64,000 bases of DNA, taken from positions 689,231 to 753,230 of the forward strand of contig WGMB01000002.1 in assembly GCA_016125275.1 (NCBI GenBank), read 5' to 3'. Below the pieces are notes generated by a model. The model was given only the letters and a program-made list of their open reading frames with translations. It had not been told where the DNA came from and did no database searches. Shown here piece after piece: positions 45,316 through 53,967 of the stretch. How positions within the stretch are numbered: position 1 is the first letter of the stretch; the number at the start of each line of letters is the position of its first letter. The position numbers were made by a program, and so were the translations under genes. Source of the DNA: Acidobacteriota bacterium (GTDB lineage: Bacteria > Acidobacteriota > Terriglobia > Bryobacterales > UBA6623).

Positions 45316-46524
45316 ATGAGCGAACGACGACGCGAGTTCCTGAAGACGCTGTCGAGCTTGCCGCTGATCGGCGGTTTGTTCGCATGCGGAGAGGCCGCTC
45401 CCACCGCAGCCCCTATGCGCAACTACCTAGCCGAGCTCGGCGTCAAGCCCATCATCAACGGCGCCGGCGCCTACACCATGTTCACCGGTTCGCTGATGCA
45501 GCGGGAGGTGATCGATGTGATCGCCGAAACCTCCAAGCATTTCGTGCGGCTCGACGAGTTGCACGACCGCGTCGGCGAGAAGATCGCGGCGCTGGTGGGA
45601 GCCGAGGCGGCGATGGTCTCCTCGGGCTGCTTCGGCGCGATGGTCTGCGGCACGGCCGCCTGCCTGACCGGGACGGACCCGGCGCGGATCGTGCAGATTC
45701 CGGACCTGACCGGGATGAAGAGCGAGGTGATCACGCAGAAGTCGCACCGCTTTCTCTATGACCACGCCGTGCGTGACTGCGGGGTGAAGATCGTGGAGAT
45801 CGAGACCTTGGCGGAGTTCGAGGCGGCCGTCAGCGAGAAGACGGCGATGCTGTGGTTTCTGAACAAGCGCAATCCCGACGGCCAGATCAAGCACGAGCAG
45901 TGGGTGGAGTTGGGCCGCAAGCACGGCATCCCGACCATGAACGACTGCGCCGCCGACCTGCCGCCGGTGGAGAACCTCACCAAGTACAACAAGATGGGCT
46001 TCGACCTGGTGGCCTTCTCGGGCGGCAAGGGCATCTGCGGCCCCCAGAGCGCCGGCTTGTTGTTCGGCCGCAAGGATCTGATCCGGGCGGCGCGGCTCAA
46101 CACCTATCCCAACAGCGATGCGCTGGGCCGCGGGCTGAAGGTGAACAAGGAAGAGATGATCGGCATGTGGGTGGCGCTCGAGAACTACATGAAGCGCGAC
46201 CACGAGGCGGACTGGAAGGAGTGGGAGCGGCGGGTGGCCGTGATGGCCGAGAAGGCCTCGGCGGTCTCCGGCGTGACGACGGAGCCGTTCATTCCGCCGA
46301 TCGCCAACGAGACGCCCCACCTGCGCATCCGCTGGGATCAGAGCGCGATCGCGCTCGAACCGGAGGCCGTGAAGCAGAAGCTGCGCGACGGCGACCCGAC
46401 GATCGAGGTGATTCCGGGCGAGGGCTACGTGACGGAGAGCGTGGAAATCGCCGCCTGGATGCTGCAGCCGGGCGAAGCCGAGATCATCGGCGACCGTATC
46501 GCCGAGATCCTGCGCGCCGGCTGA
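45316..46524 (+). CDS. SelA-like PLP-dependent enzyme with lipoprotein/Tat-like leader
   Basis: The protein has 402 residues. The start at ATG 45316 gives a leader (SERRREFLKTLSSLPLIGGLFACGEA) with an arginine cluster followed by a lipobox-like FACG. The frame runs far upstream but that part is an antisense shadow. The mature enzyme is a fold-type I PLP protein of the L-seryl-tRNA(Sec) selenium transferase-like group: NGAGAYTMFTG, MVSSGCFGAMV, the MNDCAADLPP Asp region (about 211) and the lysine in AFSGGKGICG (about 236). Relatives include D-glucosaminate-6-phosphate ammonia-lyase, a sugar-amine enzyme, and this is more likely than a tRNA enzyme, which has no reason to be exported. Confidence 0.82.
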   Translation: MSERRREFLKTLSSLPLIGGLFACGEAAPTAAPMRNYLAELGVKPIINGAGAYTMFTGSLMQREVIDVIAETSKHFVRLDELHDRVGEKIAALVGAEAAMVSSGCFGAMVCGTAACLTGTDPARIVQIPDLTGMKSEVITQKSHRFLYDHAVRDCGVKIVEIETLAEFEAAVSEKTAMLWFLNKRNPDGQIKHEQWVELGRKHGIPTMNDCAADLPPVENLTKYNKMGFDLVAFSGGKGICGPQSAGLLFGRKDLIRAARLNTYPNSDALGRGLKVNKEEMIGMWVALENYMKRDHEADWKEWERRVAVMAEKASAVSGVTTEPFIPPIANETPHLRIRWDQSAIALEPEAVKQKLRDGDPTIEVIPGEGYVTESVEIAAWMLQPGEAEIIGDRIAEILRAG

Positions 46525-46570
46525 CGCTCTCCGGCTCGGCCGCACTGCGGTACACTGAATTCGCGCAACG

Positions 46571-47281
46571 ATGAGACAGCTAACGCTGCCCTTCGACACG
46601 CTCGAAGACGCTTTCGCGCGGGCCTTTCGGGAGGTTCAGCCGCGGCTTCCGCAGCCCTCCTTCGAGATTCGTTTCTATCCTTACGCGAACCTCGACTCGA
46701 AGATCCGCCTCGAGGAAGGCCACCGCAAGATCCGGGTCCGGCTGAGCGATCAGCTCGAGCAGGCGCCGCGCGCGGTGCAAGAGGCTCTGGCGCACGTTCT
46801 GCTGTGCAAGCTCTACCGCAAGCCGACGCCGGCGGAGAAGGAGCGCGCCTACCGCAGCTTCATCAACCGCGCCGACGTGCGTCGCAGGGCCTTGGAGGTG
46901 CGCCGCAACCGGGGGCGCAAGCTGCTCAAGCCGCCCGAGGGAGGCTCCTACAACCTCGACGCGATCTTCGATTCGCTCAACGAGATCTACTTCGACGGCT
47001 CGATGCGCAAGCCCCGGCTGGGCTGGAGCGTGAGGGCCTCGCGGCGCTTGCTGGGGCACTATGACCCGGCGCACGATGCCATCGTGATCAGCCGAATCTT
47101 CGACACGCCGAAGATTCCCAGCTTCGTCCTGGAATATGTGGTGTATCACGAGATGCTGCACTTGAAGCATCCGGTGCAGTACGGGGCCGAGCGGCGCTGC
47201 GTCCACTCGGCGGCCTTCCGGGCCGACGAACGCCGCTTTCCGCGCTTCGCCGAAGCCAACCGATTCCTGCAAGGGCTCTAA
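46571..47281 (+). CDS. SprT-like / M48-type metallopeptidase with degenerate duplicated N-terminal half
   Basis: The protein has 236 residues and is cytosolic. The C-terminal half (about 130-236) is a SprT-like / YgjP-like zincin with VVYHEMLHLKHP (about 193-204: HExxH with a further His), followed by a His in CVHSAAF. The N-terminal half repeats the same secondary structure (LNEIYFD matches the earlier FREVQPR region) and contains ALAHVLLCKLYRKP where the zinc motif should be; the Glu and second His are lost. It therefore appears to be a tandem duplication with an inactivated copy. The function is unknown; relatives act on DNA-protein cross-links (Spartan) or as metal-dependent hydrolases. 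It precedes trigger factor by 44 bases. Confidence 0.8.
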   Translation: MRQLTLPFDTLEDAFARAFREVQPRLPQPSFEIRFYPYANLDSKIRLEEGHRKIRVRLSDQLEQAPRAVQEALAHVLLCKLYRKPTPAEKERAYRSFINRADVRRRALEVRRNRGRKLLKPPEGGSYNLDAIFDSLNEIYFDGSMRKPRLGWSVRASRRLLGHYDPAHDAIVISRIFDTPKIPSFVLEYVVYHEMLHLKHPVQYGAERRCVHSAAFRADERRFPRFAEANRFLQGL

Positions 47282-47325
47282 GTCGGCCCCAAGACATCCG
47301 TTGCATTGCGATAAGATGAGAGGTC

Positions 47326-48702
47326 TTGGGCGCAAGCCCTTGCGCGAGGCCCACAGCATTGGAAGCATCGGATATCTGCCGCGGCGAGCTTGACATCGTC
47401 GTTCCCTGGGACGAAGTCCACGAAGAGTCGGAGAAGGTTCTCAAGTCGTTCCGCAAACAAGTTCGGATCCCCGGATTCCGTCCCGGCAAGGCGCCGGATT
47501 CGGTGATTCGGATGCGCTACGCCCAGGAGTTGCGCTCGGAGGTGATCGAGAAGCTCATCGACCGGCACTTCTGGAAGGAAGCCAAGGAACAGGACTACCA
47601 GGTCATCGGCACGCCGAAGATTCGGGACATCGAGTTCACCGACGATCAGCCGTTCAAGTTCCACGCCGAGTTCGAGATCATCCCCGACTTCGAGCTCAAG
47701 GAGTACCGTCGGCTGCAGGTGCCCTTCGTCCAACCGGAGGTCTCCGACGAGGAAGTCGAGGCCGAGATCGAGCGCTTGCGCGATCAGCATTCGAGCTTCA
47801 AGAACCTCGACCCGCGCCCGCTCGAAGACGGCGACATCGCGGTGGTGGCGTTGAAGAGCGAGCCCGTCGAAGGTGCGCCGGCGATCGACCAGGCGGAGAC
47901 GACGCTCGAGATCGGCTCGGAAGAGACGCTCGAAGGCTTCTCCAACGCTTTGCGCGGCAAGGCACCGGGCGAGGAAGTGGATTTCTCGGTGACCTACCCG
48001 GAGGATTTCGGCAACGAGAGCCTGGCGGGCAAGTCGATCTCGTTCCACGCCGAGGTCAAGGGCATTCGCGTGAAGGAGCTGCCCGAGGTCGATGACGATT
48101 TCGCCGCCGACGTGGGCGACTTTCAGACCGTCGACGAGCTCAAGACGAAGATCCGCGAGGAGATCGGCGCGCACAAGCGACGGCATGCGATGGAGCATGC
48201 CAAGGACAAGATCGTCGACCTGCTGGTGGAGAAGCACGAGTTCCCGGTGCCGGACCTGCTGGTGAATCAGCAGTTGCGGTCGCGGTTGGAGCGCACGGCG
48301 CGGATGTTCGCGCAGCAGGGCGTGGACCTGGAGAACATCCAGCTCGACTGGAAGCGGCTGGCCGACGAGCAGCGTCCGCGGGCGATCCGCGACGTCAAGG
48401 CCGGCCTGCTGCTGGAGCGCATCGCCGAGGTCGAGTCGATCGAAGCGGACGCCGCCGAGGTCGATGCGGAAGTGCAGCGCTATGCGCAGCGCAACCGCCT
48501 AACGATTGCCGCCGCGCGCAAACAGCTTGCTGATGACGGCGCGCTCGAGAACATCGAGTCGCACCTGACCAACGAAAAGGTCATGGCCTTCCTGTTCGAC
48601 GAGGCCGAAAAGATCGATCCTCCCGTTGAGGAGCCGAGTTCCGAGCCCGCAGAGGCGCCGGCGTCCGAAGAGGCGACCGCGCCCGCAGAGTCCGCGGAGT
48701 AG
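47326..48702 (+). CDS. tig: Trigger factor (ribosome-bound chaperone / prolyl isomerase)
   Basis: The protein has 458 residues. The start codon is uncertain: a TTG at 47326 lies nine bases after TAAGAT (47312-47317), and a second in-frame TTG at 47359 is possible. No ATG fits. The N-terminal domain carries the ribosome-binding signature (VRIPGFRPGKAPDSVI, about 47-62). The middle FKBP-type isomerase domain (about 155-245) includes EDGDIAVV and GFSNALRGKAPGEE. The C-terminal helical cradle follows, and the tail is rich in Glu, Pro, Ala. It cradles nascent chains at the ribosome exit. It is followed by clpP after 33 bases, the classic tig-clpP(-clpX) order; clpX is not next here. Confidence 0.93.
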   Translation: MGASPCARPTALEASDICRGELDIVVPWDEVHEESEKVLKSFRKQVRIPGFRPGKAPDSVIRMRYAQELRSEVIEKLIDRHFWKEAKEQDYQVIGTPKIRDIEFTDDQPFKFHAEFEIIPDFELKEYRRLQVPFVQPEVSDEEVEAEIERLRDQHSSFKNLDPRPLEDGDIAVVALKSEPVEGAPAIDQAETTLEIGSEETLEGFSNALRGKAPGEEVDFSVTYPEDFGNESLAGKSISFHAEVKGIRVKELPEVDDDFAADVGDFQTVDELKTKIREEIGAHKRRHAMEHAKDKIVDLLVEKHEFPVPDLLVNQQLRSRLERTARMFAQQGVDLENIQLDWKRLADEQRPRAIRDVKAGLLLERIAEVESIEADAAEVDAEVQRYAQRNRLTIAAARKQLADDGALENIESHLTNEKVMAFLFDEAEKIDPPVEEPSSEPAEAPASEEATAPAESAE

Positions 48703-48735
48703 AGCATTCCGACAGGACGCCCCAAGGAGATCCCT

Positions 48736-49362
48736 ATGCCCCAGCACTCAGAGCCGCCGATCCCGTACGCCCAGCTAGTGCCGATGGTGGTCGAGCAGAC
48801 CAGCCGCGGCGAGCGCGCCTACGACATCTACTCGCGCCTGCTGCGCGACAACATCATCTTCGTCGGCTATCCGATCGACGACACGATCGCGAACCTGATC
48901 ACGGCCCAGTTGCTGTTTTTGGAGGCCGAGAACCCCGAGCGCGACATCTGGCTGTACATCAATTCGCCGGGCGGGTCGATCACGGCCGGCATGGCGATCT
49001 ACGACACGATGCAGTTCGTGCGGCCCGACATCACGACGGTCTGCATTGGGCAGGCCGCCTCGATGGCCGCCGTGCTGATGGCCGCCGGCGCCAAGGGGAA
49101 GCGCTACGCGCTGCCGAACTCGCGCTTTCTGCTGCACCAGCCCTCGATGAGCGGCTTGGCCGGCCAGGCGACGGACATCATGATCCACGCCACCGAGATC
49201 CTGCGCATGCGCGAGCGCCTGAACAAGATCCTGGCGGACGCGACCGGGCAGACCATCGAGAAGATCAACGCCGACGTCGAGCGTGACTTCATTCTGGAAG
49301 CCGACCAAGCCAAGGAGTACGGGCTGGTCGACGAGATCATCCACAAGAAGGAACAGAGCTAG
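48736..49362 (+). CDS. clpP: ATP-dependent Clp protease proteolytic subunit
   Basis: The protein has 208 residues, the usual length. The catalytic triad is visible: Ser 109 in GQAASMAA, His 134 in FLLHQP, and Asp about 184 in VERDF. It assembles as a 14-mer barrel served by ClpX or ClpA. The ATG at 48736 is preceded by AAGGAG (48724-48729), so the start is secure. It follows tig by 33 bases, a widely conserved order; clpX, usually next, is absent, and the sdh genes follow instead. Confidence 0.96.
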   Translation: MPQHSEPPIPYAQLVPMVVEQTSRGERAYDIYSRLLRDNIIFVGYPIDDTIANLITAQLLFLEAENPERDIWLYINSPGGSITAGMAIYDTMQFVRPDITTVCIGQAASMAAVLMAAGAKGKRYALPNSRFLLHQPSMSGLAGQATDIMIHATEILRMRERLNKILADATGQTIEKINADVERDFILEADQAKEYGLVDEIIHKKEQS

Positions 49363-49478
49363 GCGAGGCCTGGTTCGGCTCAGCCGGTTCGACTGTCGGG
49401 GATTCCAAGTGGAAATTCCTGAACGGCGGGGGTGCATTCGGCCCCATCGCTAGAATACGGGAGGTCAGCGCAAAGACG

Positions 49479-50174
49479 ATGAACGGCTTGAACAAGGCTC
49501 TATCGTCCACGATCGGCACCAAAGCCGTGGTCGCGGTCACGGGCGCGATTTTGGCGTTTTTCGTGCTCGGGCACATGGCGGGGAATCTGCAATTATTCCT
49601 CGGCCAAGACGCCGTGAACACCTACGCCGCCACTCTGAAGGGGATGCAGGGGCCGCTGTGGCTGGCGCGCGTGGTGCTGCTGGCCTCGCTGATCGCCCAC
49701 ATCATGGGCAACCTCAAGCTGCGGGCCCGCAACCAGGCGGCCCGCCCGCAGGCCTACGCCCAGAAGAAGCCGCTCGAGTCGACGCTGTTCTCGCGCACGA
49801 TGCTGGTGAGCGGGCTGGTTCTGCTGGCCTTCATCGTCTTCCACCTGGCGCACTTCACGCTGGGGATGGTCGAGCCGGGGTTCTATGAGCTGCACGACGC
49901 CGAGGGCCGCCATGACGTCTTCTCGATGACGGTGCTGAGCTTCCAGCAGCCGTTGATCGCGATTCCCTACTTGATCGCCATGGCGCTGCTGTTCATGCAC
50001 TTGGCGCACGGCGTGGCGAGCCTGTTCCAGACGTTCGGGCTGCGCACGCCGAAGTGGCGGGACGGCATCGATCTGGGCGGTCGGCTGTTCGCCATCGCCG
50101 TGGTCGTGGGCAATATCGCCATCGTGCTGGCGTGCTTCGTCGGGCTGATCCATCCGGCGCAGGGGGCTTTTTAG
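49479..50174 (+). CDS. sdhC: Succinate dehydrogenase cytochrome b subunit (fused-type membrane anchor)
   Basis: The protein has 231 residues and five membrane segments (about 13-35, 58-78, 104-124, 150-170, 198-222). It is the single-anchor type that fuses the two small subunits of the E. coli enzyme, as in Bacteroidetes and Bacillus B-type complexes. Histidines in FVLGHMAGN, LIAHIMGN, FHLAHFTLG and MHLAHGV are candidate haem b ligands. A GGGAGG ribosome-binding site (about 49459-49464) lies after TAGAAT (49451-49456), giving an ordinary leader. It is immediately followed by sdhA and sdhB, and hands electrons to the quinone pool. Confidence 0.92.
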   Translation: MNGLNKALSSTIGTKAVVAVTGAILAFFVLGHMAGNLQLFLGQDAVNTYAATLKGMQGPLWLARVVLLASLIAHIMGNLKLRARNQAARPQAYAQKKPLESTLFSRTMLVSGLVLLAFIVFHLAHFTLGMVEPGFYELHDAEGRHDVFSMTVLSFQQPLIAIPYLIAMALLFMHLAHGVASLFQTFGLRTPKWRDGIDLGGRLFAIAVVVGNIAIVLACFVGLIHPAQGAF

Positions 50175-52097
50175 ATGGTCGACGTGAAGCTCGATTCCAA
50201 GATTCCCGCCGGGCCGCTCGAGTCGAAGTGGGACCGGCACCGCCGGGAGATGAAGCTCGTCAACCCGGCCAACAAGCGCAAGTTCAAGGTTCTGGTGGTG
50301 GGCACGGGACTGGCGGGGGCCTCGGCCGCGGCCACGCTTTCCGAGCTCGGCTATGAAGTCGACGCCTTCTGCTTCCAGGACAGCCCGCGCCGGGCGCACT
50401 CCATCGCCGCACAGGGCGGCATCAACGCCGCCAAGAACTATCCCAACGACGGCGATTCGGTCGGCAGGCTCTTCTACGACACCATCAAGGGCGGCGACTT
50501 TCGCAGCCGTGAGGCGAACGTCTACCGCCTGGCGCAAGTGTCGAACAACATCATCGACCAGTGCGCGGCGCAGGGCGTGCCGTTCGCCCGCGAGTACGGC
50601 GGGCTGCTGACGAACCGCTCGTTCGGCGGCGCGCAGGTCTCCCGCACGTTCTACGCTCGGGGTCAGACGGGCCAGCAGTTGCTGCTGGGCGCCTATCAGG
50701 CGCTGGAGAAGCAGGTCCGCCGCGGCGCGGTGCGAATGCACGCGCGGCACGAGATGCTGGACCTGGTGGTGAAGAACGGCAAGGCCGCCGGCATCGTCAC
50801 CCGCGACTTGGTCAGCGGCAAGATCGAGCGCTGGGCCGGCCACGCCGTGCTGCTGTGCACCGGCGGCTACGGCAACGTGTTCTTCCTGTCGACGAACGCG
50901 ATGGGCTGTAACGTGACCGCGGCCTGGAAGGCGCACAAGCGCGGCGCGGCGTTCGCCAACCCCTGCTATACGCAGATCCACCCGACCTGCATTCCGGTCT
51001 CAGGCGATCACCAGTCGAAGCTGACGCTGATGTCGGAGTCGCTGCGCAACGACGGCCGCTGCTGGGCCCCGAAGAAGGCCGGCGACAAGCGTCCTCCGAG
51101 CGAGATTCCCGACGAGGAGCGCGACTACTACCTGGAGCGCAAGTACCCGAGCTTCGGCAACCTGGCCCCGCGCGACATCGCCTCGCGGGCGGCCAAGGAA
51201 GTCTGTGACGAGGGCCGCGGCGTCGGCCCCGGCGGCAAGGGCGTCTACCTGGACTTTTCGGCCGCCATCCAGCGGCTCGGCGCCGACGTCATCGAACAGC
51301 GCTACGGCAACCTGTTCCAGATGTACGAGAAGATCACCGACGAGAACCCCTACAAGGTTCCGATGCGGATCTATCCGGCGGTGCACTACACGATGGGCGG
51401 GCTGTGGGTGGACTACAACCTGATGTCCACCATCCCGGGCCTGCACGTGCTGGGCGAAGCGAACTTCTCCGACCACGGCGCGAACCGCCTGGGCGCGAGC
51501 GCGCTGATGCAAGGGCTGGCCGACGGCTACTTCGTAATCCCCTACACGCTGGGCCACTACCTGGCGACCGAGAAACCGGAGCTGGTTTCGACCGACGCGC
51601 CGGAGTTCCAGGCCGCCGAAGCCGACGTGACCGGGCGCATCGACAAGCTGTTCAACGTGAAGGGCGACCGCTCGGCCTTCGCGATGCACAAGGAGCTGGG
51701 CAAGATCGTCTGGGAGAAGTGCGGCATGGCGCGCGACCGCGCCGGCCTGCAGCAGGCCCTCCAGGAGATTCCTGCCTTGCGCGAGGAGTTCTGGCAGAGC
51801 GTTCGCGTGCCGGGCTCGAACGCGGAATTCAACCAATCGCTCGAATACGCCTTGCGGACGGCGGACTTCCTGGAGTTCGCCGAGCTGATGTGCCTGGACG
51901 CGCTGCATCGCGAGGAGTCCTGCGGCGGCCACTTCCGGACCGAGTACCAGACCGACGACGGCGAGGCCAAGCGCAACGACGCGGACTTCGCCTACGTGGC
52001 CGGCTGGGAGTACACCGGCGACTTCGGCAAGCCGAAGCTGCACAAGGAGCCGCTCGAGTTCGAGAATGTCGCGCTCGCCACGCGCAGCTACAAGTAG
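50175..52097 (+). CDS. sdhA: Succinate dehydrogenase / fumarate reductase flavoprotein subunit
   Basis: The protein has 640 residues and starts on the codon after the sdhC stop. The Rossmann FAD motif [12 protein letters not shown] is at about 39-50. The FAD-linked His lies in [11 protein letters not shown] (about 75-85). Substrate-binding His/Arg residues lie in the mid-region (VHYTMGGLW, about 404) and the catalytic Arg in the NRLGASAL segment (about 438). It oxidises succinate to fumarate on the inner face of the membrane. It works with sdhB (21 bases downstream) and sdhC. The direction (SDH versus FRD) is not decided by sequence alone; the fused anchor and order sdhCAB are common to aerobic bacteria. 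Confidence 0.96.
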   Translation: MVDVKLDSKIPAGPLESKWDRHRREMKLVNPANKRKFKVLVVGTGLAGASAAATLSELGYEVDAFCFQDSPRRAHSIAAQGGINAAKNYPNDGDSVGRLFYDTIKGGDFRSREANVYRLAQVSNNIIDQCAAQGVPFAREYGGLLTNRSFGGAQVSRTFYARGQTGQQLLLGAYQALEKQVRRGAVRMHARHEMLDLVVKNGKAAGIVTRDLVSGKIERWAGHAVLLCTGGYGNVFFLSTNAMGCNVTAAWKAHKRGAAFANPCYTQIHPTCIPVSGDHQSKLTLMSESLRNDGRCWAPKKAGDKRPPSEIPDEERDYYLERKYPSFGNLAPRDIASRAAKEVCDEGRGVGPGGKGVYLDFSAAIQRLGADVIEQRYGNLFQMYEKITDENPYKVPMRIYPAVHYTMGGLWVDYNLMSTIPGLHVLGEANFSDHGANRLGASALMQGLADGYFVIPYTLGHYLATEKPELVSTDAPEFQAAEADVTGRIDKLFNVKGDRSAFAMHKELGKIVWEKCGMARDRAGLQQALQEIPALREEFWQSVRVPGSNAEFNQSLEYALRTADFLEFAELMCLDALHREESCGGHFRTEYQTDDGEAKRNDADFAYVAGWEYTGDFGKPKLHKEPLEFENVALATRSYK

Positions 52098-52118
52098 CGA
52101 GAAGGAGACGACAGAGCC

Positions 52119-52865
52119 ATGGAACTCACACTCAACGTCTGGCGCCAAAAAAACGCCTCCGACAAAGGGCAATTCGTCACCTACAAAGCGACCGACGTGA
52201 CTCCGGACATGAGCTTTCTGGAGATGCTCGACGTCGTCAACGAAGACCTGATCGCCAAGGGCGAGGAGCCGATCGCCTTCGACCATGATTGCCGCGAAGG
52301 CATTTGCGGGATGTGCTCGCTGGTGATCGACGGCGTCCCCCACGGCCCCGACCGCTCGACTACGACCTGCCAGTTACACATGCGGCGCTTCAAGAACGGC
52401 GAGACGATCACAATCGAGCCGTTCCGGGCGTCCGCCTTCCCGGTCGTCCGCGACTTGGTGGTGGATCGCTCCTCGTTCGACCGCATCATCCAGGCCGGCG
52501 GCTACGTCACGGTCAACACCGGCGGCGCGCCGGACGCGAACCTGATCCCGGTCCCCAAGGTGGAGGCCGATCAGGCCTTTGACGCGGCCGCCTGCATCGG
52601 CTGCGGGGCCTGCGTGGCGGCCTGCAAGAACGCCTCGGCGTCACTGTTCACTTCGGCCAAGCTCGCCCACATGGCGCACGTGCCGCAGGGCCAGGCCGAG
52701 CGCAAGCGGCGCGTGACGGCGATGGTCGAGGCGATGGACGCCGAAGGCTTTGGAAGCTGCACGAACACCTACGACTGCGAGGCGGCCTGCCCGAAGGACA
52801 TCTCGGTGAAGTACATCGCCGAGATGAACCGGGACTACCGCGTGGCGGTCCTGTCGAGCGAGTAG
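52119..52865 (+). CDS. sdhB: Succinate dehydrogenase iron-sulfur subunit
   Basis: The protein has 248 residues. The N-terminal 2Fe-2S domain has cysteines in [12 protein letters not shown] and a late Cys (TTTCQ). The C-terminal part carries [11 protein letters not shown] (4Fe-4S, near residue 153) and a second cluster in [12 protein letters not shown] (about 213). These carry electrons from the FAD of SdhA to the quinone site. AAGGAG (about 52102-52107) precedes the ATG. It ends the sdhCAB operon, followed by mutY after 18 bases, which may be read through. Confidence 0.95.
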   Translation: MELTLNVWRQKNASDKGQFVTYKATDVTPDMSFLEMLDVVNEDLIAKGEEPIAFDHDCREGICGMCSLVIDGVPHGPDRSTTTCQLHMRRFKNGETITIEPFRASAFPVVRDLVVDRSSFDRIIQAGGYVTVNTGGAPDANLIPVPKVEADQAFDAAACIGCGACVAACKNASASLFTSAKLAHMAHVPQGQAERKRRVTAMVEAMDAEGFGSCTNTYDCEAACPKDISVKYIAEMNRDYRVAVLSSE

Positions 52866-52883
52866 GGTCGTGAACCGCAAGCC

Positions 52884-53909
52884 GTGAACCGTGAGCCGTG
52901 GAGTCGGCTGCTGCGCTGGTACGCCCGCGCCAAACGCGACCTGCCCTGGCGCCGGACGCGCGATCCCTACCGCATCTGGATCTCGGAGATCATGCTCCAG
53001 CAGACCCGTGTGGAAGCGGTTCTGGGCTACTACCAGCGATTTCTGGAACGCTTTCCCACCGTGGAAGCCCTGGCCGTGGCGCCCGAGCCGGAGCTGCTCG
53101 ACGCCTGGGCAGGGCTGGGCTACTACCGCCGCGCCCGCATGGTGCAGACCGCGGCCCGGTCAATCGTGGAACAGGGCGGCTTTCCCACCGACTACGAGGG
53201 CATCCGGGTGCTCTCCGGCATTGGAGATTACACCGCGGCGGCCGTCGCCTCGATCGCCTTCGAGCTGCCGCACGCCGTGCTGGACGGCAACGTGGCGCGG
53301 GTCGGCGCGAGGCTCACCAACGAAGCTCGCGACGTAACGCGCGCGCCGGTTCGCCGCGCACTCCAGGCGCTGGTGCAGGGCTGGATCGAGCAGACCCGGC
53401 CGGGCGAGCGCGGCGACCTCAACCAAGCCCTGATGGAGCTCGGCGCGACGGTCTGCACGCCCAAGAGCCCGCGCTGCCTGCTGTGCCCCATCAGCGCCGA
53501 CTGCGCCGCTCGCAAGGAAGGGGTCCAGGAGCAGCGGCCCGTCAAGCGCGCCAAGGCGCCGCAGCAGAAGCTCTTCCTCATCGTGGCGCTGGTGGAAAAG
53601 AACGGCCGGCTGCTGATGCGGCAGAGGCCGGCCGACGAGGCCATCATGCCGGGTTTCTGGGAGCTGCCCCAGGCCATGGGTCCTCGCTTCGACCCCGATT
53701 GCCTGGCCGGATTGGGCCTCGAAGTCGGAGAAATGCAGGGTGAATTCCGGCACGGCATCACGACCCGAGACTTTCGTGGCCAAGTCCACGCCGCCGCCCT
53801 GCGGGGCGAGCGTGACCCCGATTACGTCTGGCTCGGCCCCTCCGAGCGCGAAAGTCTGCCCCTGACGACCATCACAAAAAAAGCCCTGCGCGCCGCCAAA
53901 ATCTTGTAA
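52884..53909 (+). CDS. mutY: A/G-specific adenine glycosylase
   Basis: The protein has 341 residues. The GTG at 52884 is the start. It removes adenine paired with 8-oxoguanine. Features: the EIMLQQTRV catalytic-Glu segment (about 36), the HhH motif LSGIGDYTAAAV, the catalytic Asp in VLDGNVARV (about 136), and the C-x6-C-x2-C-x5-C iron-sulfur motif (CTPKSPRCLLCPISADC, about 193-209). The C-terminal NUDIX-like (MutT-related) domain (about 230-340) reads the oxidised base. It follows sdhB by 18 bases. The AAAAAAAG run near the 3' end is within the coding sequence. Confidence 0.95.
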   Translation: MNREPWSRLLRWYARAKRDLPWRRTRDPYRIWISEIMLQQTRVEAVLGYYQRFLERFPTVEALAVAPEPELLDAWAGLGYYRRARMVQTAARSIVEQGGFPTDYEGIRVLSGIGDYTAAAVASIAFELPHAVLDGNVARVGARLTNEARDVTRAPVRRALQALVQGWIEQTRPGERGDLNQALMELGATVCTPKSPRCLLCPISADCAARKEGVQEQRPVKRAKAPQQKLFLIVALVEKNGRLLMRQRPADEAIMPGFWELPQAMGPRFDPDCLAGLGLEVGEMQGEFRHGITTRDFRGQVHAAALRGERDPDYVWLGPSERESLPLTTITKKALRAAKIL

Positions 53910-53967
53910 CGCGATTCAACGCGCCGCGTCGAAACCCCAACGTTCGTTTCAGGGTTAGGGAAAAATC

